DNA of 64,000 nt, taken from assembly GCA_002342685.1 (NCBI GenBank), contig DDQN01000036.1, positions 1-64,000 of the forward strand. The letters are read 5' to 3'. Numbering within the stretch: position 1 is the stretch's first letter; each line of letters starts with the position of its first letter. Positions 8,694-18,380 of this stretch are shown in pieces. The translations under genes were made by a program, and so were the position numbers. Below the pieces are notes generated by a model. That model was not told the DNA's origin, searched no databases, and was given only the letters and a program-made list of their open reading frames with translations. This DNA comes from Vibrio sp. UBA2441. GTDB lineage: Bacteria > Pseudomonadota > Gammaproteobacteria > Enterobacterales > Vibrionaceae.

Positions 8694-10733
8694 TTACATA
8701 ACGCGCATACCTGGTTTAGCACCTTCCTGTGGTTCTAGAATCCAAATTTCTTCACCACCGGGGCCAGCAGCAAGTACCATCCCTTCAGACATGCCAAACT
8801 TCATTTTTCGTGCTTTTAGGTTCGCTACCATGACAGTATGTTTGCCTACTAGATCTTCAGGTTTATATGCCGATTTAATTCCTGCAAATACCTGACGTGT
8901 TTCCCCTCCAATATCCAGTTGGAGTTTAAGCAATTTGTTTGCTTTTGGCACCTCTTCACAAGAGATTATTTTTGCAACACGAAGGTCCACTTTTGCAAAG
9001 TCATCAAACTCTATTTCATCAGCAATAGGGTCTTTACTTAGTTCGGTCTCAGTCGCTTTGGCGATTGCGGCTTTTTCAGCAGCAGTATCTTCTTTTGAGG
9101 CTTCTACCATAGCTTCTACTTTCTTAGGATCGATGCGGTTGAACAAAGCTTTGAATTTAGTGAGCTCGTGATCAGTGAGTGGCGTTGCTATGGCTTCCCA
9201 AGTGAGCTCTTGGTTCAAGAAGCTTTCTGTACGGTTGGCTAGTTCTGGCATGACAGGTTTTAAATAGGTCATTAGAACACGGAACAGGTTAATACCGACA
9301 GAACAGATATCTTGTAGTTCTTGGTCTTTACCTTCTTGTTTAGCCACAACCCAAGGTGCTTTTTCATCAACGTATTGATTTGCTTTGTCAGCTAGTGCTG
9401 TAATTTCACGAATTGCTCGGCTAAACTCGCGGGCTTCGAAAAGCTCTGCAATTTTATCCGCAGCATCAGCAAACTCTTTATATAGTGCCGGTTCAGCAAA
9501 ATTAGCAGATAATTTACCGTCAAAGCGCTTGCTGATGAAGCCTGCATTTCGAGACGCTAAGTTAACAATCTTATTGACGACGTCAGAGTTAACTCGTTGA
9601 GTAAAGTCCTCAAGGTTTAGGTCTAGGTCATCGATACGGCTGTTTAGTTTAGCGGCATAGTAATAACGCAGGCACTCAGGGTCCAAATGATTGAGGTAGG
9701 TAGCTGCCTTAATAAACGTGCCTTTAGACTTAGACATTTTAGCGCCGTTTACGGTCACGTAACCATGAACAAAGACATTATTAGGTTTACGGAAACCAGA
9801 ACCTTCCAGCATTGCTGGCCAGAATAGACTGTGGAAATAAACAATATCTTTGCCGATGAAGTGATAAAGCTCAGCTTGGCTATCTTTTTTCCAGTATTCA
9901 TCAAAGTCTAGGTCATCACGCTTATCGCATAGATTTTTGAAAGAGCCCATGTAGCCGATAGGCGCATCAAGCCAAACGTAGAAAAACTTATTCTTTTCGC
10001 CTGGGATTTCAAAGCCGAAATAAGGCGCATCACGAGAAATATCCCACTGTTGAAGTCCTGATTCAAACCACTCTTGCATTTTATTTGCGGTTTCTGTTTG
10101 AAGAGAACCAGATCGAGTCCACTCTTGCAACATGCTTTCGAATTGTGGCAGATCGAAGAAGAAGTGCTGTGAATCTTTCATTTCCGGAGTGGCTCCAGAA
10201 ACGGCTGACTTAGGGTTGATAAGATCTGTAGGGCTATAGGTTTCGCCACAACTATCACAGTTATCACCGTACTGGTCTTCAGACTTACATTTCGGACAAG
10301 TGCCTTTTACGAAGCGATCCGGCAAAAACATCTCTTTCTCAGGGTCGAAAAGCTGAGAAATTGTGCGGCTAGTGATAAAGCCATTGTCTTTTAAACGAGT
10401 ATAAATGAGCGACGCTAGCTCGCGGTTTTCTTCACTGTGAGTGCTGTGATAATTATCGAAACTAATATCAAAGCCAGCAAAATCTTTTTGATGCTCTTCA
10501 CTTACTGCAGCGATCATCTCTTCTGGTGTAATTCCCATCTGCTGTGCTTTAAGCATTATTGGAGTGCCGTGAGCGTCGTCTGCACAGATGAAGTTTACAG
10601 TGTTGCCTCGTAGGCGCTGGTAACGAACCCAGATATCCGCTTGTATATGCTCAAGCATATGGCCAAGGTGGATTGAGCCGTTAGCGTACGGAAGGGCACA
10701 AGTTACCAAAAGTTTTCTTGGATCAGTTGCCAT
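8694..10733 (-). CDS. metG: Methionyl-tRNA synthetase
   Basis: MetRS charges tRNA-Met. The 679-residue protein has the HIGH-type motif HLGH in ANGSIHLGHML near residue 22, a zinc knuckle (CPKCKSEDQYGDNCDSC) near residues 144-160, and KMSKSKGTF near 335. A helical anticodon-binding domain and a C-terminal EMAP/Trbp111-like tRNA-binding dimerisation domain (starting near DFAKVDLRVAKI, residue 585) follow. This is the long dimeric form found in E. coli. It is divergent from apbC. Confidence 0.96.
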   Translation of the reverse strand: MATDPRKLLVTCALPYANGSIHLGHMLEHIQADIWVRYQRLRGNTVNFICADDAHGTPIMLKAQQMGITPEEMIAAVSEEHQKDFAGFDISFDNYHSTHSEENRELASLIYTRLKDNGFITSRTISQLFDPEKEMFLPDRFVKGTCPKCKSEDQYGDNCDSCGETYSPTDLINPKSAVSGATPEMKDSQHFFFDLPQFESMLQEWTRSGSLQTETANKMQEWFESGLQQWDISRDAPYFGFEIPGEKNKFFYVWLDAPIGYMGSFKNLCDKRDDLDFDEYWKKDSQAELYHFIGKDIVYFHSLFWPAMLEGSGFRKPNNVFVHGYVTVNGAKMSKSKGTFIKAATYLNHLDPECLRYYYAAKLNSRIDDLDLNLEDFTQRVNSDVVNKIVNLASRNAGFISKRFDGKLSANFAEPALYKEFADAADKIAELFEAREFSRAIREITALADKANQYVDEKAPWVVAKQEGKDQELQDICSVGINLFRVLMTYLKPVMPELANRTESFLNQELTWEAIATPLTDHELTKFKALFNRIDPKKVEAMVEASKEDTAAEKAAIAKATETELSKDPIADEIEFDDFAKVDLRVAKIISCEEVPKANKLLKLQLDIGGETRQVFAGIKSAYKPEDLVGKHTVMVANLKARKMKFGMSEGMVLAAGPGGEEIWILEPQEGAKPGMRVM

Positions 10734-10952
10734 ACTTAATAATTCGCTTTAGTTGGAAGATGAAAATAGGAGGTAATACTACCTTATGAGATGACTTACT
10801 CCAAGAAGGTAAAGATTGATTCCGTAAGATTTTTAAGGTTTAGATAAGTCTTTGGCGGTGTTAGCATATGAACAAACAATACTTAACTGTAAAATAGCAT
10901 CAATGTACCAGCAAGCATGAACGCTATTGCTTGAGGCCAGGAGTAACTAATC

Positions 10953-12017
10953 ATGCCAAGTTTTGAATCCAAATCGTCTGTATGCCAATGGTTAAATCAA
11001 TTTCAGCACTCTCTATTAATAGAAGCATGGAGTGAGCATGAGAATATCGTCAAACTATTAAAAAACGGAAAAGTACAAATTACACTGCCGTTTCCTTCTC
11101 GTTCGCTACAAAACGCATTGTTAGCCTGGCTGGAGTCACAACCACAAGATACATCATTTATTGAACTTGAGCTAAGCGTTGCAGCGCTAGAAACCCAGGT
11201 TATGTCTGACTTGAAGACAGTGAAAAATATTATCGCCGTCACCTCAGCCAAAGGCGGGGTGGGGAAATCAACGTCTGCGGTTAATTTGGCGTTAGCACTT
11301 AAAGCTCAAGGGGCTTCTGTTGGGTTGTTAGATGCCGATATTTATGGTCCTTCAGTACCAATGATGCTTGGAAAGGAAGATGAATCGCCGGACGTACGTG
11401 ATGAACAGTTTATGATTCCAATTGAATCATTTGGGTTGCATACGAATTCTATTGGTTATTTAGTCGATAAATCTGAGGCGGCCATTTGGCGAGGGCCTAT
11501 GGCGTCAAAAGCGTTGGGCCAACTGCTGAATGAAACTGATTGGCCAGAACTTGACTACTTGGTTATTGATATGCCACCGGGAACTGGTGATGTGCAGTTG
11601 ACGCTGTCGCAAAACATTCCAGTAACCGGAGCTATTATCGTAACAACACCACAAGATCTCGCTCTTGCAGATGTTCGAAAAGGCATTTCGATGTTTGAAA
11701 AGGTAAATGTGCCAGTTTTGGGTATCGTTGAGAACATGAGCTATCATATTTGTGGTCATTGTGGAGAGAAAGAATTTATTTTCGGCACAAATGGCGCAGC
11801 AAAAATGGCTCAAGAGTTCGGTACATCTCTACTTGCACAGGTGCCATTGCATATCTCTATGCGCGAGGATATAGACTTGGGGAAACCAACGGTCGTTGCT
11901 CGCCCTGAGAGTGAGCATGCGCAAATCTACCTTTCTCTTGCCGAGAGACTTGCCAGCCAAATGTACTGGGCTGGAAAGTCTAAACCTGAAAGTATTCCGT
12001 TTACTGCTTTAAGTTAG
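10953..12017 (+). CDS. apbC: Iron-sulfur cluster carrier ATPase ApbC/Mrp
   Basis: This 354-residue P-loop NTPase transfers iron-sulfur clusters to apoproteins. An N-terminal MIP18-like segment is followed by the deviant Walker A SAKGGVGKST near residue 98 and the family block DMPPGTGDVQLTLSQ. The CxxC pair near residue 267 (YHICGHCGEKEF) holds the bridging cluster between subunits. AGGAG lies 11 bases before the ATG. The metG-apbC divergence and nearby udk match common gammaproteobacterial synteny. Confidence 0.93.
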   Translation: MPSFESKSSVCQWLNQFQHSLLIEAWSEHENIVKLLKNGKVQITLPFPSRSLQNALLAWLESQPQDTSFIELELSVAALETQVMSDLKTVKNIIAVTSAKGGVGKSTSAVNLALALKAQGASVGLLDADIYGPSVPMMLGKEDESPDVRDEQFMIPIESFGLHTNSIGYLVDKSEAAIWRGPMASKALGQLLNETDWPELDYLVIDMPPGTGDVQLTLSQNIPVTGAIIVTTPQDLALADVRKGISMFEKVNVPVLGIVENMSYHICGHCGEKEFIFGTNGAAKMAQEFGTSLLAQVPLHISMREDIDLGKPTVVARPESEHAQIYLSLAERLASQMYWAGKSKPESIPFTALS

Positions 12018-12030
12018 TAAAAAATAACCG

Positions 12031-12063
12031 TTGAAGGGCAAAAAATCATTTTTTGTCCTTCAA
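12031..12063 (+). terminator. Possible apbC terminator
   Basis: Arms TTGAAGG and CCTTCAA enclose complementary A and T runs (CAAAAAAT, ATTTTTTG), making a nearly continuous hairpin just after apbC. Confidence 0.6.
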
Positions 12064-12111
12064 GTGGTGATTCACTTGATACAAAACCTAGCAACTCGCC
12101 TGCGAACCTCC

Positions 12112-12117
12112 TATAAT
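12112..12117 (+). promoter_or_regulatory. Possible udk -10 element (TATAAT)
   Basis: A perfect TATAAT lies 35 bases before the udk start and is followed by a GC-rich discriminator (CGGGCGG). No good -35 hexamer is found 16-18 bases upstream, so the promoter call rests on the -10 alone. Confidence 0.4.
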
Positions 12118-12152
12118 CGGGCGGTTTATTCAATTGTCACCAAGTGCGAATC

Positions 12153-12794
12153 ATGTCTGAAAATAATAAATGCGTCATAGTCGGTATTGCCGGCGCGTCT
12201 GCTTCCGGAAAAAGTTTAATCGCCAGTACGATTTACGGGGAGCTTCTTGAAAAAGTAGGTGATCACCAAATAGGTGTCATCACTGAAGATTGCTATTATC
12301 GAGATCAAAGTCACCTAAGCATGGAAGAGCGAGTTAAAACTAACTACGATCATCCAAGTGCTTTGGATCATGATCTGCTTTGTGAGCATCTGGAACAGCT
12401 AATTGCTGGTAACCCGGTAGAAGTACCAGAATACAGTTATACAGAGCATACTCGCACTGAAAATACAGTAACAATGACACCTAAAAAAGTCATTATCTTG
12501 GAAGGGATATTACTGCTAACCGATCCTCGTTTACGTGAGTTAATGCACGCATCAATTTTTATGGATACTCCTCTTGATATCTGCTTATTACGACGTGTAA
12601 CTCGTGATGTGCAAGATCGTGGCAGAACGATGGAATCGGTATTGAAGCAATACCAAAAAACGGTTCGTCCTATGTTTATGCAGTTTATTGAACCGTCAAA
12701 ACAATATGCAGATATTATTGTTCCTCGTGGTGGTAAGAATCGAATCGCGATTGATGTGTTAAAAGCACATATTGCTAAACTTTTGAATTCATAA
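12153..12794 (+). CDS. udk: Uridine kinase
   Basis: Uridine kinase phosphorylates uridine and cytidine in pyrimidine salvage. The 213-residue protein has P-loop GASASGKS near residue 15, the TEDCYYRDQ segment with the catalytic aspartate, the YDHPSALDHDLL substrate motif and the lid region RRVTRDVQDRGRT. Start 12153 (MSENNKCVIVG) is preferred because it aligns with E. coli Udk; a GTG at 12144 adds three residues without a better ribosome site. Confidence 0.95.
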   Translation: MSENNKCVIVGIAGASASGKSLIASTIYGELLEKVGDHQIGVITEDCYYRDQSHLSMEERVKTNYDHPSALDHDLLCEHLEQLIAGNPVEVPEYSYTEHTRTENTVTMTPKKVIILEGILLLTDPRLRELMHASIFMDTPLDICLLRRVTRDVQDRGRTMESVLKQYQKTVRPMFMQFIEPSKQYADIIVPRGGKNRIAIDVLKAHIAKLLNS

Positions 12795-12864
12795 CAATAT
12801 ACCGTAACGTTATGCAGCAGAAGGTCGTGGTAACTATCTGAGTTACCCGATAAATATCTAATTG

Positions 12865-12893
12865 AAAAAATGGCACTTTATGTGCCTTTTTTT
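12865..12893 (+). terminator. udk terminator
   Basis: A-run, GGCAC stem, TTTAT loop, GTGCC stem and a seven-T run make a classical intrinsic terminator about 80 bases after udk. Confidence 0.85.
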
Positions 12894-13060
12894 GTCCTAA
12901 AGTTTTAGCATATGTATAAATTACTTCAATAGGCTCGGTAGTCATTGTTTGCTTTTTCGACCGGGTACAAATATTTGTAATCTGGTAGAAGTGGAATGTA
13001 TATCTTTAAAATGAATCGATTAAAGTGGTTCTAGAATATTAATAATTAGGAATGAATCCG

Positions 13061-15229
13061 ATGAAAAAGCTGTTATTTATTATAGGGATCCCGGTTTTGG
13101 CCGCCATAGTTGCTATTACTGCACTTCTATTATTTGTTGACCCTAATCAATTTAAGCCACTTATTGCAGAGCAGACTAAAAAACAAACTGGTCTGGATTT
13201 GGTGATTGATGGTGATATTTCATGGCGGATTTTTCCAACGTTGGGTTTATCTCTAGGTAAAACCGAAGTAAAAAACCCTCAAGGCTTTCAAAGCGAAAAT
13301 TTACTAAAGATCAATGCTATTGGTGTTGATGTTGCTGTGGTTCCCTTGTTCAGCCGTGAATTAATGGTAGGCAATGTCTTGTTGGATGGGGCTGAAATTT
13401 ATCTAGAAACATTAAAAGATGGCCGGAGCAATTTAGACCGACTAACCAAAAAAAGTGAACCAGTTACAACGCTGGAGAAGCAGCCCTCCACGGAAAAATC
13501 ACAAAAGGTACCTGAAACGGTTACTAGTGCGAGTGCTGCACAAGAGTGGAAGATTAACCTTGCAGGCGTGTCTGTCTCCAATGCTTCATTAGAAATTCGT
13601 GATGCTGTTAAAGACAGTTACACCAAACTGTACGATGTTGGCTTGTCGGTATCGAAGTTTGCTTTTGACCAGTGGACTGAAGTGACATTTGAAGCCAAGG
13701 GTCGAAATAACCTACAAGCTTTTACGGCAAAAGGACAGGCTGAATTTACCTTGTCTCAAGGATATGCTTCTTACAAATTAAGAAATATAGTTTTAGATTC
13801 AACGTTTGATGATCCGGCGACCCGTATTTCTTTAGCTAAAGTCGAGTTGGATACATTGGATTTTGATAGCACGAATAAGTTAATCGTTACAGTTAAGGGT
13901 AAGGCTTCAGACCTTGATCTGGACTTAACCTTACATTCCGACTTAATCGTAGATAAAGCCATAAGCCAGATCCAACTAAAGAGTATGGATCTGAAAACGA
14001 AGTTAGTTGGCAGTGCATTACCTCAGTCGCCAATGATAATTTCCGCGCAATCGGATTTTGAGTTTGATTTAAACAGTCAGTTAATATCCTTGGAATTGAA
14101 AAAGCTGGTACTCAATGCGATTGAGCTTGATGGTAACGCGACGGTTCAGCTTACAACTCTGCCCAAAATTCGATTTGCATTACATAGTAAAAATATCGAT
14201 GTGGGTGCATTCTTAGCTGGAAAAGAAACCACCCCATCAGCGAAACCTGAGCCGGAAGAAAAAAGTACCTCAGGCAAATCTGTACCTTCAAGTACTAATG
14301 ACGTAGCGAGTGCTAAAAATGAAGTTGAGCCTGACTTGACGGCACTCAATACACTCGATGTGCAAGGTAAAGTGAGTATTGATAAATTTAAAGCGAATAA
14401 TACTCACATGCAGAATGTTATAGCAGAATTTATTGTGAATCGCGGTGTTGTAGAACTGAAGTCATTCACTTCTGATCTGTATCGAGGCTCAATTAATGCG
14501 ACGGCTTATTTAGATGGGCGTAAGGTGCCTGCGACTTATTGGGCTAAAAAGCAGATAAAAAATGTCCAAGTGCAACCGTTGCTCAAAGACGCTGCGAACA
14601 ACGATATGCTGGAAGGAACGGGCAATATTGATGTGAATGTTAAAGGCAAAAGCTTAATACCAGAAAACATTAAGCAAAACCTTGCTGGTAGCGTCAAAAT
14701 TACCTTTGCTGACGGAGCGGTAAATGGAATAAATGTTGCTCAAATTATTCGTACTAACTACGCAACGATAAAAGGCCAAAAAATCGAAGAGAGTGCAAAG
14801 GAATCGAAAAAAACAGATTTCAGCGCTATGGGCGCGACACTAATTTTGTCCCAAGGTGTAATGACGACAAATGACCTATCTATGCAATCACCTCTGCTTC
14901 GGTTGCGTGGTGAGGGTTATGCAAACTATCTAAAGGAAACTATGGATATGGAGCTAAACACTTCCATCGTCGGTACATTAGAAGGACAGGGCGGTAAAGA
15001 TATCAATGAACTTAAAGATGTAACGATTCCAGTGCGTTTATTTGGTAAGTGGACTAAACCAGAGTATGAAATCGAGTTTGATAAGCTTTGGAAGAAACTG
15101 GAAAAAGAGAAGAAGAAGCAACTAGAAAAAAAGGCAGAGAAAGAAGTAAACAAATTTTTGGATAAAAGCATCAAGGATGAGAAAACCAAAGCGCTTGCCG
15201 ATCAGTTGCTCAAGAGTTTGTTTAATTGA
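13061..15229 (+). CDS. asmA: AsmA family outer-membrane assembly/lipid transport protein
   Basis: This is an inner-membrane-anchored, mostly periplasmic protein of the AsmA group, linked to envelope lipid homeostasis. It is 722 residues long with one N-terminal membrane anchor (LLFIIGIPVLAAIVAITALL), the family-typical DGDISWRIFPTLGLSLG near residue 50, and a C-terminal beta-rich AsmA-2 domain. Two low-complexity linkers rich in S, E, K and P lie near residues 130-160 and 390-430. The tail is strongly lysine-rich and helical. Start 13061 has AGGA at a suitable distance; the ATG at 13052 is too close to it. Confidence 0.88.
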   Translation: MKKLLFIIGIPVLAAIVAITALLLFVDPNQFKPLIAEQTKKQTGLDLVIDGDISWRIFPTLGLSLGKTEVKNPQGFQSENLLKINAIGVDVAVVPLFSRELMVGNVLLDGAEIYLETLKDGRSNLDRLTKKSEPVTTLEKQPSTEKSQKVPETVTSASAAQEWKINLAGVSVSNASLEIRDAVKDSYTKLYDVGLSVSKFAFDQWTEVTFEAKGRNNLQAFTAKGQAEFTLSQGYASYKLRNIVLDSTFDDPATRISLAKVELDTLDFDSTNKLIVTVKGKASDLDLDLTLHSDLIVDKAISQIQLKSMDLKTKLVGSALPQSPMIISAQSDFEFDLNSQLISLELKKLVLNAIELDGNATVQLTTLPKIRFALHSKNIDVGAFLAGKETTPSAKPEPEEKSTSGKSVPSSTNDVASAKNEVEPDLTALNTLDVQGKVSIDKFKANNTHMQNVIAEFIVNRGVVELKSFTSDLYRGSINATAYLDGRKVPATYWAKKQIKNVQVQPLLKDAANNDMLEGTGNIDVNVKGKSLIPENIKQNLAGSVKITFADGAVNGINVAQIIRTNYATIKGQKIEESAKESKKTDFSAMGATLILSQGVMTTNDLSMQSPLLRLRGEGYANYLKETMDMELNTSIVGTLEGQGGKDINELKDVTIPVRLFGKWTKPEYEIEFDKLWKKLEKEKKKQLEKKAEKEVNKFLDKSIKDEKTKALADQLLKSLFN

Positions 15230-15253
15230 TACATTAATAACTAGTATTAAAAT

Positions 15254-15275
15254 AGGAGCTGAAAAGCTCCTTTTT
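15254..15275 (+). terminator. asmA terminator
   Basis: A short stem (AGGAGC, TGAAAA, GCTCCT) followed by five Ts lies 25 bases after asmA. Confidence 0.75.
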
Positions 15276-15316
15276 AATGCCTCTCGAAAAGAGCCAGGAT
15301 AACACCTGCTCCCTAT

Positions 15317-15922
15317 TTACCAGTCAACACCTTTAAGTGCTTTTACTCCAGACTCAAAAGCATGTTTAACATTTTTAACTTCCGAAACGGTATCTGCAAT
15401 TTCGATAAGAGAGCGATGAGCCGCTCTGCCAGTTATAATGACAGATTGCATTTTAGGTCGGTTTTGCAAGGCTTCGATGACTTCATCAAGTTCAATATAA
15501 CCGTAGTTCACCATATAAGTAAGTTCATCAAAAAGAATGACATCGATTGAATCGTCTTTCAGCATTCGTTTACATTCTTGCCATACTTGTTGTGCAGCCT
15601 GTGTATCTGTGTCTTTATTTTGAGTTTCCCAGGTAAAACCTGTCGCCATAACCTGAAATTCTACCCCAAGCTTTTCTAATAAGTTCCGCTCACCGTTATC
15701 CCATGTTCCTTTAATAAACTGAGCGACGGAACAGCTCTGACCATGTCCGGTAGCGCGGGCAATGGTACCAAAGCCAGATGTGCTTTTTCCTTTACCATTA
15801 CCGGTAATTATCAGTAGTAGGCCTCTCTCTTCCTGCGCAGCTTCAATCTTGGCGTCAACTTTCTGTTTCACTTTTTGTTGCCGTTCTTTGTGACGAGCTT
15901 CTTTTGTTTGCTGAGAAGACAT
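15317..15922 (-). CDS. cobO: Cob(I)yrinic acid a,c-diamide adenosyltransferase
   Basis: This enzyme (CobO/BtuR) adenosylates the corrin cobalt using ATP to make adenosylcobalamin. The 201-residue protein has a charged, helical N-terminus and P-loop TGNGKGKSTSGFG near residue 38. It also has the family blocks VAQFIKGTWDNGE, FDELTYMVNYGY and VIITGRAAHRSLIEIADTVSE. Length matches BtuR. No other cobalamin synthesis genes lie nearby, so it probably serves salvage. It is convergent with asmA. Confidence 0.94.
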   Translation of the reverse strand: MSSQQTKEARHKERQQKVKQKVDAKIEAAQEERGLLLIITGNGKGKSTSGFGTIARATGHGQSCSVAQFIKGTWDNGERNLLEKLGVEFQVMATGFTWETQNKDTDTQAAQQVWQECKRMLKDDSIDVILFDELTYMVNYGYIELDEVIEALQNRPKMQSVIITGRAAHRSLIEIADTVSEVKNVKHAFESGVKALKGVDW

Positions 15923-16006
15923 GTGATTCCTTTTCTATTATGAGCGTAGAAGACTATCATAAATGAAGTATAGCCGAGTAAAAACCTCGAATTTTTGGTG
16001 GTCAAT

Positions 16007-16456
16007 ATGAAAAAGATTCTAGTTGTCTGCATGGGTAACATTTGTCGTTCACCTACTGGAGAAGCGGTACTTAAATCTACCGCTGAGCGGTTAGGTATAG
16101 AAGTGGAAGTGGATTCTGCTGGAACGATTGATTATCACACTGGTGATGAGCCTGACTATCGAGCAAGAACCGCTGGCGAAAAGCGGGGGTACTCGTTTGA
16201 AGGTATTTACGCACGGCAGATACAGGTGGCTGATTTTGATTATTTTGATTTGGTTCTGGCGGCAGATAATGACAATATCGATGATTTAATGGATGTTTGC
16301 CCTCCGGAATATGCACATAAAGTAACATTATTTTTGAGCCACTCTGATTCTGAATACAACGAAATACCTGATCCATATTACGGTGGAGACAATGGGTTTG
16401 AGTTGGTATTAGATTTGATTGAAGAGGCAAGTGTGAGTATTTTGAAGCGCTTATAA
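16007..16456 (+). CDS. Low-molecular-weight protein tyrosine phosphatase
   Basis: This 149-residue LMW-PTP has the catalytic loop CMGNICRSP at residues 8-16 and the general-acid aspartate in IPDPYYGG near residue 123. In related bacteria such enzymes often sit beside a Wzc-type kinase in capsule loci, but here it is alone between cobO and a SulP transporter. The ATG at 16007 starts right at the conserved KKILVVCMGN; an upstream TTG at 15995 would add four residues. Confidence 0.9.
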   Translation: MKKILVVCMGNICRSPTGEAVLKSTAERLGIEVEVDSAGTIDYHTGDEPDYRARTAGEKRGYSFEGIYARQIQVADFDYFDLVLAADNDNIDDLMDVCPPEYAHKVTLFLSHSDSEYNEIPDPYYGGDNGFELVLDLIEEASVSILKRL

Positions 16457-16463
16457 ACAAATT

Positions 16464-16501
16464 GGGGTCAGACCCCAGCTAAAAGCTGAGGTCTGACCCC
16501 G
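16464..16501. repeat. REP-like hairpin GGGGTCAGACC
   Basis: Arms GGGGTCAGACC and GGTCTGACCCC, extended by CAGCT and AGCTG around a short A loop, make a long stem between two convergent genes. It can act as a bidirectional terminator. The GGGTCAGA core is also the stem of the rne terminator at 23351, which suggests a recurring palindromic unit. Confidence 0.7.
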
Positions 16502-16519
16502 GTAGACGCTAATAAAGGA

Positions 16520-18079
16520 TTAACCAGCAAGTACGTCGGTTGCAACTTTATAACTTGGGTCTTCTTTGATGTTTATTTCCACCAAGCTGCCTGCTTTTTC
16601 TAAAAGCGTACGGCAATCCGGGCTCAAGTGACGAAGATGAAGAGTTTTACCTAGCGCGGTATATCTTTCTGCAACGGTCTCAATTGCTTCGATAGCAGAG
16701 TGGTCTGCAACACGAGAACCACCAAAATCTACAATCACATCTTGCGGGTCGTTTTTAGCATCGAATAATTCTAAAAAGTTTGCCGCTGAGCCAAAGAAGA
16801 TAGGACCATTGATATGGTAGACCTTAGAGCCTTCGCTGTTAAGCTGGCTGCTTGCGTATATGTGTTTAGCGTGCTGCCATGCAAACATAAGTGCCGAGGT
16901 AACAACACCAACAGCAACAGCGACAGCAAGATCTGTCAATACGGTTACTACAGTAACCAAAACGATAACGAAGAAATCTTGTTTTGGTACACGACGAGCC
17001 AATTTAAATGTGGCCCATTCAAACGTACCAATAACCACCATAAACATAACACCAACCAGTGCAGCTAGTGGGATCATTTCAATCAACGATGAAGCGAATA
17101 GAATAAAGAACAGTAGCGCAAGTGCAGCAACAATTCCTGACAGTCTTCCACGTCCACCAGAGTTTACGTTGATCATGGATTGGCCGATCATGGCGCAGCC
17201 ACCCATAGCGCCGAAGAATGAACAGGCAACGTTAGCAAAACCCTGACCTACACATTCTCTATTCGCTTGTCCACGAGAGTTTGTCATCTCATCAATCACA
17301 GTCAGTGTAAGAAGTGATTCAATGAGGCCAACTGCAGCGAGAATAATGGCGTAAGGTAAGATGATTTGTAGTGTTTCTAGATTAAACGGTACAAACGGAA
17401 TCGCAAATGTTGGTAAGTCACCAGCAAGAGTCGCATTTACATCTCCTGACATGGTTCGTAGAAAGTCAACGACTGTGCGTGTTTCAAGACCAAGTAAGTG
17501 AACGATTAATGTGACAGAAACGATAGCAACTAATGAAGATGGTACCGCTGTAGTAAACTTAGGCAAGAAATGAATAATTGCCATGGTTAGACCAATCAGA
17601 CCAAGCATTATGGCCATTTGGTCGGTTGGTAACCAAGTAATAATGCCATCGATACCAGGGGCTTTGAACTGGCCAAGTTGCGCAAGGAAGATAACTATCG
17701 CCAGACCATTTACAAATCCGATCATGACTGGATGAGGAACCATCCGGATAAATTTGCCTAGCTTGAATATACCTGCTGAGATTTGCAATATACCAGCGAG
17801 TAGTACAGCAGCAAATAAGTATTGGACACCGTGTGTCGCAACTAGACTGACCATTACGACAGCCATTGCGCCAGTAGCACCAGATATCATGCCAGGGCGG
17901 CCACCAAATACAGAGGTGATTAGACCTACAATAAATGCAGCATAAAGACCAACCATTGGGTCTACGCCAGCGACAAAGGCAAATGCCACTGCTTCGGGTA
18001 CTAACGCAAGTGCAACAGTAAGACCGGAAAGGATATCATTCTTCGCAGAATGACTAGAAAACTGAGGAAATTCAAACAT
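16520..18079 (-). CDS. SulP family inorganic anion transporter with STAS domain
   Basis: This 519-residue inner-membrane transporter has 10-14 hydrophobic helices. The SulP signature begins in GLTVALALVPEAVAFAFVAG near residue 20 and is continued by GLYAAFIVGLITSVFGGRPGMISGATGA. A cytoplasmic STAS domain occupies roughly residues 400-519 (FGGSRVADHSAIEAIE). Family substrates include sulfate, bicarbonate and other small anions; the substrate cannot be read from sequence. It is monocistronic and convergent with the phosphatase gene. Confidence 0.9.
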   Translation of the reverse strand: MFEFPQFSSHSAKNDILSGLTVALALVPEAVAFAFVAGVDPMVGLYAAFIVGLITSVFGGRPGMISGATGAMAVVMVSLVATHGVQYLFAAVLLAGILQISAGIFKLGKFIRMVPHPVMIGFVNGLAIVIFLAQLGQFKAPGIDGIITWLPTDQMAIMLGLIGLTMAIIHFLPKFTTAVPSSLVAIVSVTLIVHLLGLETRTVVDFLRTMSGDVNATLAGDLPTFAIPFVPFNLETLQIILPYAIILAAVGLIESLLTLTVIDEMTNSRGQANRECVGQGFANVACSFFGAMGGCAMIGQSMINVNSGGRGRLSGIVAALALLFFILFASSLIEMIPLAALVGVMFMVVIGTFEWATFKLARRVPKQDFFVIVLVTVVTVLTDLAVAVAVGVVTSALMFAWQHAKHIYASSQLNSEGSKVYHINGPIFFGSAANFLELFDAKNDPQDVIVDFGGSRVADHSAIEAIETVAERYTALGKTLHLRHLSPDCRTLLEKAGSLVEINIKEDPSYKVATDVLAG

Positions 18080-18380
18080 TTTGGCTCATTATTTAAAGAT
18101 AAAGACGCTATCCCAATCTTTATTGAACCTAAAGCCAAACCGTATGTAAAAAGATGCTTTAAATACAATTGTGATCGGACACCTGTTAAGTGGCCGCATG
18201 CTACAGAAAAGTGTGATTAAGTTCAAGATTAATAAATTAATACGAGTAGGAAATTAAATAATTAAGTAATAAAAACCGTATTTAAATAATTTTCAGCTAT
18301 AAATTGATAGAAAAGCATAATTTGTTCTGCATATCATGGGGGACGACCAAAGGGGCATATCCATACTTAAGTTATCTGTA
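18080..18380. other. AT-rich gap between sulP and hmuV
   Basis: This 301-base gap upstream of the SulP gene and downstream of hmuV is very AT-rich. It should contain the SulP promoter. I see no gene, strong hairpin or repeat in it. Confidence 0.4.

Noticed and set aside
16077..16460. 127-codon frame antisense to the tyrosine phosphatase gene
   Set aside because: The sense frame is an unmistakable LMW-PTP with its catalytic motifs; the antisense frame has no recognisable features.
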